A stretch of DNA of 64,000 nt from Cytobacillus gottheilii. GTDB taxonomy: Bacteria; Bacillota; Bacilli; Bacillales; Cytobacillaceae. Made by a program: the position numbers and the translations under genes. Position 1 is the first letter of the stretch, and each line of letters opens with the position of its first letter. The notes under the pieces were generated by a model. It was not told the DNA's origin. It did not search any database and worked only from the letters and a program-made list of their open reading frames with translations. The stretch is taken from the NCBI RefSeq assembly GCF_900166665.1, contig NZ_LT800494.1, positions 1,384,353 through 1,448,352 of the forward strand, written 5' to 3'. Positions 1-9,647 of the stretch are shown piece after piece.

Positions 1-262
1 AAAATTGATGGTGGAGGGAACTAAAGAAGGGGTTAAGTGCCCGCCAGCCGGGAAAATTGATGCTAAAGGGAACTAAAGAAGAGGTTAAGTGCCCGTCAGC
101 CGAAAAAATCGGCGGTGAAGGGAACAAAAGAAGAAGCAAAGTGTCCGCCAGCTGTGAAATTCGATGGTGAAAGAAACAAAAGAAGGAGCATGTGCGCGTC
201 AGCCGTGAAAATTGGTGTTGAAGGGAACCAAAGAAGGAGCAAATGGCCCGCCACCCCAAAAA
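1..262. repeat. 52-bp tandem repeat, about five copies
   Basis: Units begin near 1, 53, 105, 157 and 208, each starting with a variant of AAAATTGATGGTG, followed by GGGAACAAAAGAAG and ending near CCCGCCAGCC. The copies have diverged by substitutions and the last one decays before 262. There are no unique spacers between units, so this is a minisatellite-like array and not CRISPR. Both strands keep an open frame of about 67 codons here, but neither looks like a protein with a start signal. The array touches the left edge and may continue outside the window. Confidence 0.8.
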
Positions 263-368
263 ATCCACCCCGACAGAAACAAAAAGCGCAGAAAAACACC
301 CCCCATCCAAAATAAATGTATGATTCTCCCTCTTCTCTCTCACACTATCCAGTGAGGGGGCGACTTCA

Positions 369-1451
369 ATGAATATCCCTATAAAGTGGTTTTACCGATT
401 AGGGTTTTTGCTGCTTTTATTTATTGTTATTTTTGTTTTTTTAAAATTGAAGACATTATGGCATCCGGTGTTGGATATTTTTCTAGCTGTATTAATTCCG
501 TTTATCATCGGTGCGTTTATTACATATTTGCTTCATCCGATTGTGGAGCGTCTGCATGAAACAGGGATGCATCGGGGTGTGGCCATTTGCATAATCTATA
601 TAATTTTCTTCGGAGGAATAGGATTCGCTCTGTATAAAGGAATTCCAGCCTTTATTCATCAGCTTAGAGACTTGGCGGAAAGTGCTCCGCAATTTAGCGA
701 GCAATATCGAAGCTGGACTCAAATTATTCAGCAGAAAACTTCAATGTGGCCAGAAGGATTACAGACAAGAGTGGATAGCGGAATTACAGCGGCTGAGGAA
801 ACGTTAGACAAGTTGCTGACGAAGATCTTGGCTGTGCTGATGAATTTTGTCAATGATATTGTCATGATCTTACTGATTCCATTTATTTCTTTTTACTTGT
901 TAAAAGATTATCCGCTCGTAAAAAAGGCGGTTTGGTATTTAACACCGCGCAGGTGGCGAAAAGAAGGACTGTTGTTTTTAAAAGATGTTGATAAGTCATT
1001 GGGCAGCTATATCCGCGGTCAGCTGCTTGTTTGTATCATCATAGGTTCCTTGTCAGCCATTTTGTTTTGGCTGTTTGGAATTAACTATTCCCTTCTTTTA
1101 GGTCTGATTATTGGCATAACTAATGTCATTCCTTATTTTGGTCCCATTATTGGAGCAGTACCGGCTGTCATCATTGCAGCAACCATGTCTACGAAAATGG
1201 TATTGATCGCCATTGGGATTGTGCTCGTTTTGCAGTTTCTTGAGGGTAATGTACTTTCCCCTTTCATTATGGGCCATAGTCTTCATATGCATCCGCTCGT
1301 GATCATGCTTGCACTTTTAGCAGGGGGAGAGGCAGCCGGAATCATCGGCCTGATTATTGCTGTTCCGATTCTGGCGGTCATAAAAGTCAGCCTTCTGCAC
1401 GCCAAAAAGCATTTTTCAAAAAAGAGGGAGCGAGAGCCTGTGAAGCATTGA
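369..1451 (+). CDS. yrrI: AI-2E family transporter (YrrI/PerM-like permease)
   Basis: This 360-residue polytopic membrane protein has the layout of the AI-2E exporter/PerM family. It has paired hydrophobic segments at the N terminus (about residues 8-55), a soluble helical stretch rich in charged residues (about 85-150), and a group of hydrophobic segments from 150 to 340 with a glycine- and proline-rich signature near residue 250 (GITNVIPYFGP). A GAGGGGG ribosome binding site precedes the ATG. Family members have been linked to signal export and Na+/H+ antiport, so the substrate here is unknown. Its position directly before the alaS T-box matches B. subtilis yrrI. The alaS promoter -35 box overlaps its stop codon. 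Confidence 0.9.
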   Translation: MNIPIKWFYRLGFLLLLFIVIFVFLKLKTLWHPVLDIFLAVLIPFIIGAFITYLLHPIVERLHETGMHRGVAICIIYIIFFGGIGFALYKGIPAFIHQLRDLAESAPQFSEQYRSWTQIIQQKTSMWPEGLQTRVDSGITAAEETLDKLLTKILAVLMNFVNDIVMILLIPFISFYLLKDYPLVKKAVWYLTPRRWRKEGLLFLKDVDKSLGSYIRGQLLVCIIIGSLSAILFWLFGINYSLLLGLIIGITNVIPYFGPIIGAVPAVIIAATMSTKMVLIAIGIVLVLQFLEGNVLSPFIMGHSLHMHPLVIMLALLAGGEAAGIIGLIIAVPILAVIKVSLLHAKKHFSKKREREPVKH

Positions 1452-1477
1452 CAAACCGCCTTTCTTATCGCTATAAT
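1448..1477 (+). promoter_or_regulatory. sigma-A promoter for alaS
   Basis: TTGACA at 1448-1453 and TATAAT at 1472-1477 are both perfect consensus hexamers separated by 18 bp. The -35 box contains the TGA stop codon of the preceding permease gene (1449-1451), so the two genes share bases. Confidence 0.85.
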
Positions 1478-1529
1478 GCGCTTATAAATGAATTTATACT
1501 GAAAACATATTGATGGAACAAGTATGTTA

Positions 1530-1727
1530 TAGACCACTACATAGAGAGGGGATTCCATGGCTGGAAGAATCCCTGGGTGAAGGATAACAGAACGCTAATC
1601 CTGAATGCAGCTAATCCCTGCCGTTATCCGCGTTAAGGATCTGAGAGATAACAGAGGACATGCTCTGTTATTATCAGGGTGGTACCGCGAGTATAGTCCT
1701 CGTCCCTGTTTTGGGATGAGGGCTTTT
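1530..1727 (+). promoter_or_regulatory. T-box leader, alanine-specific
   Basis: The leader has a stem I with the AGAGAGGGGATTCC start. A specifier region near 1593 can be read as GCT (Ala) followed by the usual purine. The T-box bulge sequence GGGTGGTACCGCG lies at 1678-1690. A terminator hairpin, CCTCGTCCC with GGGATGAGG, is followed by a T run ending near 1727. Uncharged tRNA-Ala should stabilise the antiterminator and turn on alaS. The bulge base T fits a discriminator A, as in tRNA-Ala. Confidence 0.93.
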
Positions 1728-1764
1728 TGTATTTTCAAAAGATTATAACTATGGAGGAATAAAG

Positions 1765-4398
1765 ATGAAGAATTTATCAGGATCAGATATTCGCCGCCTC
1801 TTTTTAGAGTACTTTAAGGAAAAAGGGCATGCCATTGAACCAAGTGCTTCCCTTGTACCCCATGAGGATCCGTCCCTTTTGTGGATCAACAGTGGTGTAG
1901 CAACATTGAAAAAATACTTTGACGGCCGCGTAGTGCCTGAGAATCCGCGTATCACGAATGCTCAAAAATCAATACGTACAAATGATATTGAAAACGTAGG
2001 GAAAACAGCTCGTCACCATACATTCTTTGAGATGCTAGGGAACTTTTCAATTGGCGACTATTTTAAAGAAGAAGCCATTGAGTTCGCGTGGGAATTTCTT
2101 ACGTCAGAGAAATGGATTGGCTTTGAAGAAGAAAAGCTTTCGGTAACGATTCATCCTGAGGATGATGAGGCATACAGCATCTGGCGTGAAAAAATCGGGG
2201 TTCCAGAAGAGCGCATCATTCGTTTAGAGGGGAATTTCTGGGATATCGGAGAAGGCCCAAGCGGTCCGAACACAGAAATCTTTTATGATCGCGGTCCAGA
2301 GTATGGAAACGATGAGAATGATCCAGAATTATACCCAGGCGGAGAAAATGAAAGATATTTAGAAGTTTGGAATTTGGTGTTCTCTGAGTTCAACCATAAT
2401 CCAGATGGTACATACACACCGCTGCCAAAGAAAAATATTGATACAGGTATGGGTCTTGAGCGTATGGCCTCTGTTGTGCAAAATGTGCCAACAAACTTTG
2501 ATACAGACCTCTTTATGCCAATCATCAATGCTACTGAAGAAATTTCCGGCGTGAAATATGGTGAAAACAAAGAGGCAGATGTGGCCTTTAAGGTCATTGC
2601 AGACCACATTCGTACGGTTGCTTTTGCGATTGGCGATGGAGCATTGCCATCCAATGAAGGTCGAGGCTATGTTTTAAGAAGGCTTTTGAGAAGAGCGGTT
2701 CGTTATGCGAAGCAAATTCAAATTAACCGTCCGTTCATGTTTGAGTTAGTTGACGTGGTCGGCGATGTGATGAAGGACTTCTATCCGCAGGTTTCAGAAG
2801 GAAAAGATTTTATCCAAAAAGTAATTAAAAACGAAGAAGAGCGTTTCCATGAGACATTAAACGAAGGATTGGCGATTCTTTCTACGGTTATAAAAGGTGA
2901 AAAAGAGAAAGGAAGTACGGTGATCCAAGGTTCAGATGTATTCCGCCTTTATGACACATACGGCTTCCCGGTTGAATTAACAGAAGAGTACGCTGAAGAG
3001 GAAGGCATGACAATCGATCATGATGGCTTTGAGCGTGAGATGGAACTGCAGCGGGACCGTGCACGTTCTGCTCGGCAGGATGTTGATTCCATGCAGGTGC
3101 AGGAAGGTGTACTTGGGGATTATAAAGAAAAGAGTGAGTTTGTCGGCTACGAAAATCTTTATAGCGAAGCAAACGTTTTGGCGATTATTAAGGATGGCCA
3201 ATTCGCAGATGAAGCAGCAGAAGGTGACGAGGTTCAATTTATTTTAAATCAAACGCCTTTCTATGCTGAAAGCGGCGGACAAATCGCTGATAGAGGAACT
3301 CTGGAAGCTGAAGGAGTGACCGTACATGTAAAAGACGTACAAAAAGCTCCAAACGGACAAAATCTGCACCGTGCAGTCGTTTCAAAAGGAACGTTAAAGG
3401 TGAATAGTTCTGTGAAGGCAGTAGTGGATGCATTTAATCGCTCTAAGATTATTAAGAATCACACAGCTACTCACTTGCTTCATCAGGCATTAAAAGATGT
3501 TTTAGGAGCGCATGTAAATCAGGCAGGTTCCCTTGTTGAGCCAGATCGCCTTCGCTTTGACTTTTCACACTTCGGTCAAATTACGGCTGAAGAAATAGAA
3601 AAGATTGAACAAATTGTTAACGAAAAGATTTGGCATAGCCTTCAAGTGAATATTGAGAACAAAGGCATTGAAGAGGCAAAAGCAATGGGTGCAATGGCAT
3701 TGTTTGGTGAAAAATACGGCAAAGTGGTCCGTGTTGTTCAAATCGGCGAATACAGCCTGGAGCTTTGCGGCGGATGCCATGTTCCAAACACATCTGTGAT
3801 TGGCTTATTTAAAATCCAATCAGAAAGCGGTATTGGCGCAGGAACACGCAGAATTGAAGCGGTAACAGGTGAAGGTGCATATGCGTTGATGAACGAGCAA
3901 ATCATTACCCTTAAAGATGCTGCTTCAAAATTAAAAACAAATCCAAAAGATGTTCCATCAAGAATTGATGTTCTTCTAGGAGAAATGAAGCAGATTCAAC
4001 GGGAAAATGAATCATTAGCGGCTAAGCTGGGGAACATTGAAGCAGGAAGTCTTGTCGACATGGCGCAGGAAATCAATGGAGTCAAGCTGCTTTCCGCAAG
4101 AGTACAGGCTTCTGACATGAACAATCTTCGTAACATGGCGGATGACCTAAAGAAAAAGCTTGGTTCAGCGATTGTCGTTTTAGGCAGCGCAAATGAGGGG
4201 AAAGTAAATTTAATTGCTGGTGTAACAGAAGATCTGATTAAAAATGGATATCATGCTGGAAAGTTAGTCAAAGAAGTAGCTTCCCGCTGCGGTGGCGGTG
4301 GCGGCGGCCGTCCAGATATGGCTCAGGCAGGCGGCAAAGATCCTGAAAAGCTTGAAGAAGCACTGCAATTCGCGGCTGAATGGGTGAAATCCATTTGA
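1765..4398 (+). CDS. alaS: alanyl-tRNA synthetase
   Basis: AlaS charges tRNA-Ala in the cytoplasm. The 877-residue protein has the full family length and domain order. The class II catalytic domain is at the N terminus, with the motif 2 region containing [15 protein letters not shown]. The editing domain has its zinc-binding HTATH at residues 566-570 and CGGCH at 668-672. The C-Ala domain ends in a glycine-rich [15 protein letters not shown] stretch near residue 850. A GGAGG ribosome binding site precedes the ATG. Expression is governed by the T-box leader immediately upstream. The gene heads the conserved alaS-yrzL-ruvX-yrzB set, and a 114-bp gap before yrzL may hold a secondary promoter. 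Confidence 0.98.
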   Translation: MKNLSGSDIRRLFLEYFKEKGHAIEPSASLVPHEDPSLLWINSGVATLKKYFDGRVVPENPRITNAQKSIRTNDIENVGKTARHHTFFEMLGNFSIGDYFKEEAIEFAWEFLTSEKWIGFEEEKLSVTIHPEDDEAYSIWREKIGVPEERIIRLEGNFWDIGEGPSGPNTEIFYDRGPEYGNDENDPELYPGGENERYLEVWNLVFSEFNHNPDGTYTPLPKKNIDTGMGLERMASVVQNVPTNFDTDLFMPIINATEEISGVKYGENKEADVAFKVIADHIRTVAFAIGDGALPSNEGRGYVLRRLLRRAVRYAKQIQINRPFMFELVDVVGDVMKDFYPQVSEGKDFIQKVIKNEEERFHETLNEGLAILSTVIKGEKEKGSTVIQGSDVFRLYDTYGFPVELTEEYAEEEGMTIDHDGFEREMELQRDRARSARQDVDSMQVQEGVLGDYKEKSEFVGYENLYSEANVLAIIKDGQFADEAAEGDEVQFILNQTPFYAESGGQIADRGTLEAEGVTVHVKDVQKAPNGQNLHRAVVSKGTLKVNSSVKAVVDAFNRSKIIKNHTATHLLHQALKDVLGAHVNQAGSLVEPDRLRFDFSHFGQITAEEIEKIEQIVNEKIWHSLQVNIENKGIEEAKAMGAMALFGEKYGKVVRVVQIGEYSLELCGGCHVPNTSVIGLFKIQSESGIGAGTRRIEAVTGEGAYALMNEQIITLKDAASKLKTNPKDVPSRIDVLLGEMKQIQRENESLAAKLGNIEAGSLVDMAQEINGVKLLSARVQASDMNNLRNMADDLKKKLGSAIVVLGSANEGKVNLIAGVTEDLIKNGYHAGKLVKEVASRCGGGGGGRPDMAQAGGKDPEKLEEALQFAAEWVKSI

Positions 4399-4512
4399 TC
4401 TTAGGCAAAAGTAGTGTAAAATGTAGGTAACCATCAGTGGTCAAGCTCTAGAATGTTGATTCTGTGCGTGACGACGAATATATCGCTCAAATGGTAAAGC
4501 GAGGTGTAAAAA

Positions 4513-4779
4513 ATGAGCTCATTTGATAAAACAATGAGATTCAACTTTCCTGAGGAACCGATCGAACAGGATGTGAATGATGTCCTTTTCCAAGTGTATG
4601 GAGCGCTTCAGGAAAAAGGGTACAACCCAATTAACCAGATCGTCGGTTATCTGCTTTCAGGAGATCCTGCTTATATTCCACGCCATAAGGACGCACGTAA
4701 TGTGATCCGCAAGCTGGAACGGGATGAAATTATTGAAGAACTTGTCAAATCATACTTGAAACAGCAGCGAGAGGGATAA
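4513..4779 (+). CDS. yrzL: IreB/YrzL family regulatory phosphoprotein
   Basis: This is a small acidic cytosolic protein of 88 residues, matching the IreB family (former DUF965) across its whole length, including the conserved [18 protein letters not shown] stretch. In Enterococcus the homologue IreB is a substrate of the IreK Ser/Thr kinase and affects cephalosporin tolerance. A kinase target role here is inferred from that family knowledge. The GAGGTG ribosome binding site is well placed. The gene is two bases from ruvX and forms a tight unit with ruvX and yrzB. Confidence 0.95.
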   Translation: MSSFDKTMRFNFPEEPIEQDVNDVLFQVYGALQEKGYNPINQIVGYLLSGDPAYIPRHKDARNVIRKLERDEIIEELVKSYLKQQREG

Positions 4780-4781
4780 TC

Positions 4782-5198
4782 ATGCGGACGATGGGATTAG
4801 ATGTCGGCTCGAAAACAGTCGGCGTCGCAATAAGCGATGCGTTTGGATGGACAGCGCAAGGCTTAGAAACCATAAAGATCAATGAAGAAGAAAAGCAGTT
4901 TGGATTTGATCGTATTGGTGAAATTATTAAAGAACATGAAGTCAGTAAAATTGTTGTTGGCTTCCCGAAGAATATGAACGGTACTGTTGGCCCGCGCGGC
5001 GAAGCAAGCCAGTTCTACGGGAGCGAGCTTGAGAAGCTCTTCGGTCTGCCTGTTGTTCTATGGGACGAGCGTCTTACCACAATGGCAGCAGAGCGCGTAC
5101 TTTTAGAAGCAGATGTCAGCCGAAAGAAGCGCAAGCAAGTCATTGACAAAATGGCTGCCGTCATGATTTTACAAGGCTTTTTGAATAGCCAAAATTAA
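4782..5198 (+). CDS. ruvX: Holliday junction resolvase-like RuvX (YqgF/YrrK)
   Basis: This RNase H-fold protein of 138 residues acts on nucleic acids. The family is implicated in Holliday junction resolution and in 16S rRNA 5' end processing. The acidic active-site motifs are visible: [11 protein letters not shown] near residue 5, GFPKNMNG near 60, WDERLTT near 98, and the C-terminal [13 protein letters not shown] helix carrying the last acidic residue. It is translationally close to yrzL and is followed by yrzB after 14 bases. This order is conserved across Bacillaceae. Confidence 0.96.
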   Translation: MRTMGLDVGSKTVGVAISDAFGWTAQGLETIKINEEEKQFGFDRIGEIIKEHEVSKIVVGFPKNMNGTVGPRGEASQFYGSELEKLFGLPVVLWDERLTTMAAERVLLEADVSRKKRKQVIDKMAAVMILQGFLNSQN

Positions 5199-5212
5199 TG
5201 AGGTGAAAGAAA

Positions 5213-5497
5213 ATGGATCACGGTGAAAAAAATATTACAGTAGTAGACGAAGAAGGCAACGAGCAGCTTTGCGAAGTGCTATTTACATTTAACTCAGACG
5301 AGTTCGGCAAATCATATGTTTTGTACTATCCAATTGGCGAAGAAGATGATGAAGAAGAAATTGAAATTCATGCATCTGCGTTCATTCCTAGCGATGACTA
5401 TACAGATGGCGAGCTTCAGCCGATTGAAACTGATGAAGAGTGGGATCTTATCGAAGAGATGCTCAACACTTTCTTAGCAGAGCAAGAAGAAGAATAA
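5213..5497 (+). CDS. yrzB: DUF1292 family protein YrzB
   Basis: A 94-residue, strongly acidic protein. The C-terminal half contains runs of Glu/Asp, and the protein carries the DUF1292 core with [11 protein letters not shown] followed by ALFTF-like strands and SYVLYYP. Function is unknown. It consistently accompanies yrzL and ruvX. The AGGTGAAAG ribosome binding site supports the ATG. A strong terminator at 5503-5535 closes this operon. Confidence 0.95.
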   Translation: MDHGEKNITVVDEEGNEQLCEVLFTFNSDEFGKSYVLYYPIGEEDDEEEIEIHASAFIPSDDYTDGELQPIETDEEWDLIEEMLNTFLAEQEEE

Positions 5498-5502
5498 AAA
5501 GA

Positions 5503-5535
5503 AAAAGCCTTCAGATTATATCTGGAGGCTTTTTT
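5503..5535 (+). terminator. rho-independent terminator after yrzB
   Basis: The inverted arms AAGCCTTCAGA and ATCTGGAGGCTT are followed by a run of six T. Confidence 0.9.
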
Positions 5536-5935
5536 GTGCCTTCAGGAAATAAGTAGCAGCCAAGAAAAGTTTCTTTGACTTAGCTCATAGATAGAAGATT
5601 TAGGCAGTTTTCGCCACATTGATTTACGCTCTAGGATGCCCAAATCAACTGGTCTTTTGTCAAATAGAAAACTTGTCTAGATACAATAATCTTTTACAAA
5701 GAACAAAGTTTTAAAAAGGAAAGGGTGGTCGAAATTTGTTCATATCGACAAAAGATGCCTTAATTATTGGAGATTATTGTAATTTGTTCATGGGAATTGT
5801 AATAATTTGCGACTTCATTCCGAAAATATAGTATAATAATGCGAGATATGAGAGCAGAAGGGCACATCCTTGATTCTAAGAGGAAAGGTTTATAAAAAGA
5901 ATAACAGCCGCCCGTTAAGTAGGAGGGAAAATCGT
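5536..5935. other. intergenic region upstream of mltG
   Basis: No coding capacity is evident in this 400-bp AT-rich gap. A possible sigma-A promoter lies near its end, with TTGCGA at 5807-5812 and TATAAT at 5832-5837, but the 19-bp spacing is long, so it is only tentative. Nothing else is recognised. Confidence 0.4.
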
Positions 5936-7069
5936 TTGTCATCAAATGAAACGAAAGATAAAAAATCATTTATTCGCCAAAAGTTGACTGAACGGCAAAG
6001 TGAAGCAAAAGTGGTAAGAAAGATTGTGTTTATCACAACAATTGTGTTAATTCTCATTATTGGAGGAATAGTTGGCGGAGGATATTTGTATATTAACTCA
6101 GCTATCAAGCCTGCGGATCCTGAAAACAATACAGAAAAGCAAGTTGAAATTCCAATTGGTTATTCTGTTACAGGAATTGCACAAGTATTAGAAGACAATG
6201 GAATTATTAAAGATGCTCGTGTTTTTAAGTATTATGTCAAGCTTAAAAATGAATCAGGCTTTATGGCAGGCACCTATGATATGAAGCCTTCAATGACTTT
6301 AGATGAAATTATCGGCAGTTTAAAAACAGGTTCAGTAATGGATGAGGTTGTATTCCAGATGACAATCCCAGAAGGAAAACAGCTTGAGCAAATTGCCGGC
6401 ATTATTGGAGAGAAAATTGGCCAGGAAACAGAAGCTGTATTCGAACAGCTTAACGACCAAGCATTTATTGAATCATTAATGGCCGACTATCCAAATCTAT
6501 TAACTGATGAAATACTAAATGAAAACGTCCTTTATCCGCTAGAAGGCTATTTATTCCCAGCAACTTATCCGTTCTATAAAGAAGATCCAACTGTAGAAGA
6601 AATGGTTACGGTGATGCTGGATAAAACCAATTCAGTTGTTAATGAATATGTAGGTGAGATGGATGCCCAGGGGATGACGGTGCATGAGCTGCTGACCATG
6701 GCATCATTAATTGAAGAAGAAGCAACAGAACAGGTAGACAGAGAATCTATCTCAAGTGTTTTTTATAACAGAATGGAAACGGGCATGCCGCTTCAGACAG
6801 ACCCAACCGTTTTATATGCACATGGCGAGCATTTAGATCGAGTATTGTATGAACATCTAGAAATTGACTCCCCATACAATACGTATCAAAATACTGGACT
6901 AACGCCAGGTCCAATCGCAAATGCGGGTGTATCCTCTATAGAAGCTGCACTATATCCATCAGAAACTGATTACCTGTACTTCCTGGCAACAGGAACTGGC
7001 GAAGTGTTATTCTCTACTACATTAGATGAACATAACCAGAAGAAAGCAGAGCATATAACGAATCAGTAG
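5936..7069 (+). CDS. mltG: endolytic murein transglycosylase MltG (YrrL)
   Basis: MltG cuts nascent glycan strands at the outer face of the membrane and so sets glycan length. The protein is 377 residues from a TTG start at 5936, chosen because AGGAGGGA lies 7 bases upstream. The upstream in-frame ATG at 5870 lacks such a site. A basic cytosolic tail is followed by one membrane segment (about residues 30-52), then a LysM-like domain and the YceG catalytic domain. The catalytic Glu lies in the LIEEEA stretch near residue 260, followed by SSVFYNRM and LQTDPTVLY. A terminator follows at 7111. Confidence 0.95.
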   Translation: MSSNETKDKKSFIRQKLTERQSEAKVVRKIVFITTIVLILIIGGIVGGGYLYINSAIKPADPENNTEKQVEIPIGYSVTGIAQVLEDNGIIKDARVFKYYVKLKNESGFMAGTYDMKPSMTLDEIIGSLKTGSVMDEVVFQMTIPEGKQLEQIAGIIGEKIGQETEAVFEQLNDQAFIESLMADYPNLLTDEILNENVLYPLEGYLFPATYPFYKEDPTVEEMVTVMLDKTNSVVNEYVGEMDAQGMTVHELLTMASLIEEEATEQVDRESISSVFYNRMETGMPLQTDPTVLYAHGEHLDRVLYEHLEIDSPYNTYQNTGLTPGPIANAGVSSIEAALYPSETDYLYFLATGTGEVLFSTTLDEHNQKKAEHITNQ

Positions 7070-7110
7070 AATACAATGAGTTTGGGAAATAAGGATTTAA
7101 CACATCCATA

Positions 7111-7153
7111 GAACCGAATGGTAGGAAGGTCATCTTTCTATCATTCGGTTTTT
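7111..7153 (+). terminator. terminator after mltG
   Basis: Arms ACCGAATGGTAGGAA and TTTCTATCATTCGGT form a long hairpin followed by TTTTTTA. Confidence 0.88.
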
Positions 7154-7194
7154 TATTTATGATTATTAAATATATATTATTAACATGAGTGAAA

Positions 7195-7325
7195 TGGAAC
7201 GGAGGACACTCGACTCCTGTGGGCAATAGAGGAAAAGGTGAGACCCCGCAGAAGCTTTAGCTTCGAGGAGGCTCAGCTTCCTCCCCACGGAAAGCGAGAG
7301 TCCGAAGCGCAGGTGGAACGGACTT
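7195..7325. repeat. Bacillaceae palindromic intergenic repeat, family A
   Basis: This imperfect palindrome of about 130 bp has the arms GGACACTCGACTCCTG and a matching CGGAAAGCGAGAGTCC. Internal GGTGAGACCCCGCAG is opposed to GAGGAGGCTCAGC, and a small central AGAAGCTTTAGCTTC hairpin is present. Relatives occur at 9478-9595 and, inverted, at 48612-48745. The same type of element is widespread in Bacillus-group genomes. It encodes nothing and probably folds as a long RNA or DNA hairpin. Confidence 0.8.
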
Positions 7326-7444
7326 GTTAAAATACCCAAACCAAGATGTTGAATATTAATTTCGTTTTGTCCCAGCTACTTGTTTACATACATAGCGAGT
7401 ATTTTTCATTTGCGTCCCTTGAATCACCAGCCCCTTGCACTTTT

Positions 7445-7698
7445 CTTGTTGTCTAGTTCCAGAGCCTAGCCCCTCGAGGTCTTAAGCCAATCCAGTCAAA
7501 AGGTCAAAGAACGACCTTCCGCCTGGCTCGTCTTAAGCTTGTCGGGGCTGACCGAGGCTCTTGCACTTTTCTTGTTGTCTAGCTCCAGGGGCTAGCCCCT
7601 CGAGGTCATAAGTCAATCCGGCCAGAAGGTTAAAGAACAACCTTCCGGCCGGCTCGCCTTATGCTTGTCGGGGCTGGTCAAGCCCCTTGCGCTTTTCG
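7445..7698. repeat. two tandem copies of palindromic repeat, family B
   Basis: Copies at about 7445-7572 and 7573-7698 both run from TTGTCTAG(T/C)TCCAG through TAGCCCCTCGAGGTC to CTTGTCGGGGCTG. They end with the motif TTGCACTTTTC or TTGCGCTTTTC. Each is an imperfect palindrome centred on a GGTTAAAGAACAACCTT-type hairpin. Small decayed relatives lie at 14998-15130. Confidence 0.8.
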
Positions 7699-7858
7699 GA
7701 ATTTATGGTAAAATAGTTGAGGTGTTTATAGAGTAGACGATAGCGTCAATCACGGTGTGGGCCGAATGGCTCGTTTTTTGCAAAAGTGCTGCTTTTGTAC
7801 ATGCTCCAGTGAACGCTATTTTTTCATGTCTAAATGGATAATAAGAGGTGAGGGCAGT

Positions 7859-8497
7859 TTGCAAAATGATAAGCTGCATACTTATATAGAAAAATTAACG
7901 AAGGAACGCTCTCCGCTGCTGATGGAAATGGAACAGTATGCAGAGGAAAATGGCGTTCCCATTATGGAATTGGTCGGAATTGAAGCATTGCTTCAGTTAT
8001 TAAGAATTCAGCAGGCAAGCTCCATTTTGGAGGTCGGAACGGCAATTGGTTATTCTGCACTTCGAATGGCATTAGCTTTACCTGAAAGCAAAATTGTCAC
8101 ATTAGAAAGAGACGAAGAACGAATTAAACTCGCCAGGCAATATATCCAGCGATCAGGACGGGAAGAGCAAATCATTCAGCTGGCAGGAGATGCGCTTGAA
8201 CTGGAGCAGGAGGTAGAGCATCATGGACCTTATGATGCCATCTTTATTGATGCGGCTAAAGGGCAGTATCAGCGATTCTTCGAAATGTATGCCCCATTTT
8301 TAAAAGATGATGGAGTCATTGTGACGGATAATGTTTTATTTAAAGGGCTTGTGTGTGAGGATGAGATTGAAAATAAGCGAATCCGCAGCTTAGTGAAAAA
8401 AATAAATGCGTTTAACGAATGGCTTATGTCACATGAAGATTACGACACTGTGATTCTTCCTGTTGGTGACGGAATTGCAATCAGTAAAAAGAGGTGA
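7859..8497 (+). CDS. trmR: tRNA 5-hydroxyuridine O-methyltransferase TrmR (YrrM)
   Basis: This SAM-dependent class I methyltransferase has 212 residues. The YrrM family makes 5-methoxyuridine at wobble position 34 in Gram-positive tRNAs from the hydroxyuridine produced by YrrN/YrrO-type proteins. Motif I is EVGTAIGYSALRM and the catalytic/metal region is FIDAAKGQYQRFFE. The TTG at 7859 is preferred because AAGAGGTGAGGG precedes it and the resulting length fits B. subtilis YrrM. An in-frame extension back to 7757 has no ribosome binding site. It overlaps nothing and is followed by yrrN after five bases, consistent with one modification operon. Confidence 0.92.
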   Translation: MQNDKLHTYIEKLTKERSPLLMEMEQYAEENGVPIMELVGIEALLQLLRIQQASSILEVGTAIGYSALRMALALPESKIVTLERDEERIKLARQYIQRSGREEQIIQLAGDALELEQEVEHHGPYDAIFIDAAKGQYQRFFEMYAPFLKDDGVIVTDNVLFKGLVCEDEIENKRIRSLVKKINAFNEWLMSHEDYDTVILPVGDGIAISKKR

Positions 8498-8502
8498 AGA
8501 AT

Positions 8503-9432
8503 ATGAAAAAGCCTGAATTATTAGTGACGCCTAAGTCAATTCAGCATATTGAAGAGTTAATTTCTGCCGGAGCAGATGCTTTTGTAATTGGTGAACAACG
8601 TTATGGTCTGCGGCTGGCAGCTGAATTTTCCAGAAAAGACGTGAAACAAGCAATCGAACTTGCACATGCTCATGGGAAAAAAGTGTATGTAGCCATGAAT
8701 GCGATTTTCCATAATGACCGTGTAGCAGAGCTTGATGAGTATATCTCCTTTTTAGATGATGTACAAGCTGATGCTGTTATTTATGGAGATCCAGCTGTTC
8801 TGATGGCAGCGAAAGCAGCTGCGCCAAATATGAAGCTTCATTGGAATACTGAAACCACTGCGACGAACTGGTATACATGTAACTATTGGGGCAGAAAAGG
8901 GTCAAAACGAGCGGTTCTTGCCCGGGAAATTAATATGGATGCCATTATTGAAATTAAAGAACATGCAGAAGTGGAAATTGAAGTTCAAGTGCATGGCATG
9001 ACAGCGATGTTCCAATCAAAGCGTTCCCTGCTAGGAAACTACTATGAGTATCAGGGGAAAGCATTAAAAGTTGAAAATAGAGCACAGGAAGAGAATATGT
9101 TCCTCCATGATAAAGAACGTGAAAACAAATATCCGATTTTTGAAGATGAAAATGGCACACATATCATGAGTCCAAATGATATCTGCATCATTGATGAGCT
9201 TCAGGAGCTAATGGAAGCTGGCATTGATTCTTTTAAAATTGATGGAATTTTAAAAAGTGAAGAGTATATTACTTTCGTAGCTGGATTGTACCGCAAAGCA
9301 ATCGACATTTGCATTGAAGATCCGGACGCTTATGAAGACATAAAAGACGAGCTGCTGCAGCAGATTGAAGAAATTCAGCCGGCAAACAGATCGCTTGATA
9401 CAGGATTTTTCTTTAAAGAAACTGTTTATTAA
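8503..9432 (+). CDS. yrrN: U32 family protein YrrN (TrhP1-type, tRNA hydroxylation)
   Basis: A 309-residue U32 'peptidase' family protein of the short YrrN type. In B. subtilis YrrN and YrrO are the TrhP proteins needed for prephenate-dependent 5-hydroxyuridine formation at tRNA position 34. The U32 barrel signatures are present, with ADAFVIGEQRYGLRL near residue 25 and SFKIDGILKSEEYI near residue 245. It lacks the cysteine cluster seen in yrrO, as expected for this paralogue. The ATG at 8503 follows GAGGTGAAG. It sits between the methyltransferase and yrrO. A family A repeat has inserted before yrrO. Confidence 0.93.
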   Translation: MKKPELLVTPKSIQHIEELISAGADAFVIGEQRYGLRLAAEFSRKDVKQAIELAHAHGKKVYVAMNAIFHNDRVAELDEYISFLDDVQADAVIYGDPAVLMAAKAAAPNMKLHWNTETTATNWYTCNYWGRKGSKRAVLAREINMDAIIEIKEHAEVEIEVQVHGMTAMFQSKRSLLGNYYEYQGKALKVENRAQEENMFLHDKERENKYPIFEDENGTHIMSPNDICIIDELQELMEAGIDSFKIDGILKSEEYITFVAGLYRKAIDICIEDPDAYEDIKDELLQQIEEIQPANRSLDTGFFFKETVY

Positions 9433-9477
9433 CATAATTTTATAAGAATGTTGCTGTAACTGACCATTTGTTACCTG

Positions 9478-9595
9478 GAACGGAATGGCACGAGATTCCT
9501 GCGGAAGGAGTGGGAAGGTGAGACCTCGCAGGAGCTAGTGCCACGAGGAGCGCGCACCCGCCCTGCGGAAACCGAGCACCATGAAATGGGAATTA
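9478..9595. repeat. palindromic intergenic repeat, family A, copy 2
   Basis: It has the same organisation as 7195-7325: a GGTGAGACCTCGCAGGAGC core, a CGAGGAGCGC opposite arm and CCTGCGGAAACCGAG near the end. It lies in the yrrN-yrrO gap and may separate their transcription or be read through. Confidence 0.7.
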
Positions 9596-9647
9596 ATTAG
9601 GAAGTATAATTACTGCAACAGCTTTTATTAGCAGAAGGAGGCAGCAT

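Noticed and set aside
1-262. Possible CRISPR array
   Set aside because: The repeats are directly contiguous with no unique spacers, the units diverge, and no cas gene is present.
96-299. 67-codon frame on the minus strand and a 66-codon frame on the plus strand across the tandem repeat
   Set aside because: Open only because of the repeat composition. There is no ribosome binding site and no protein-like character.
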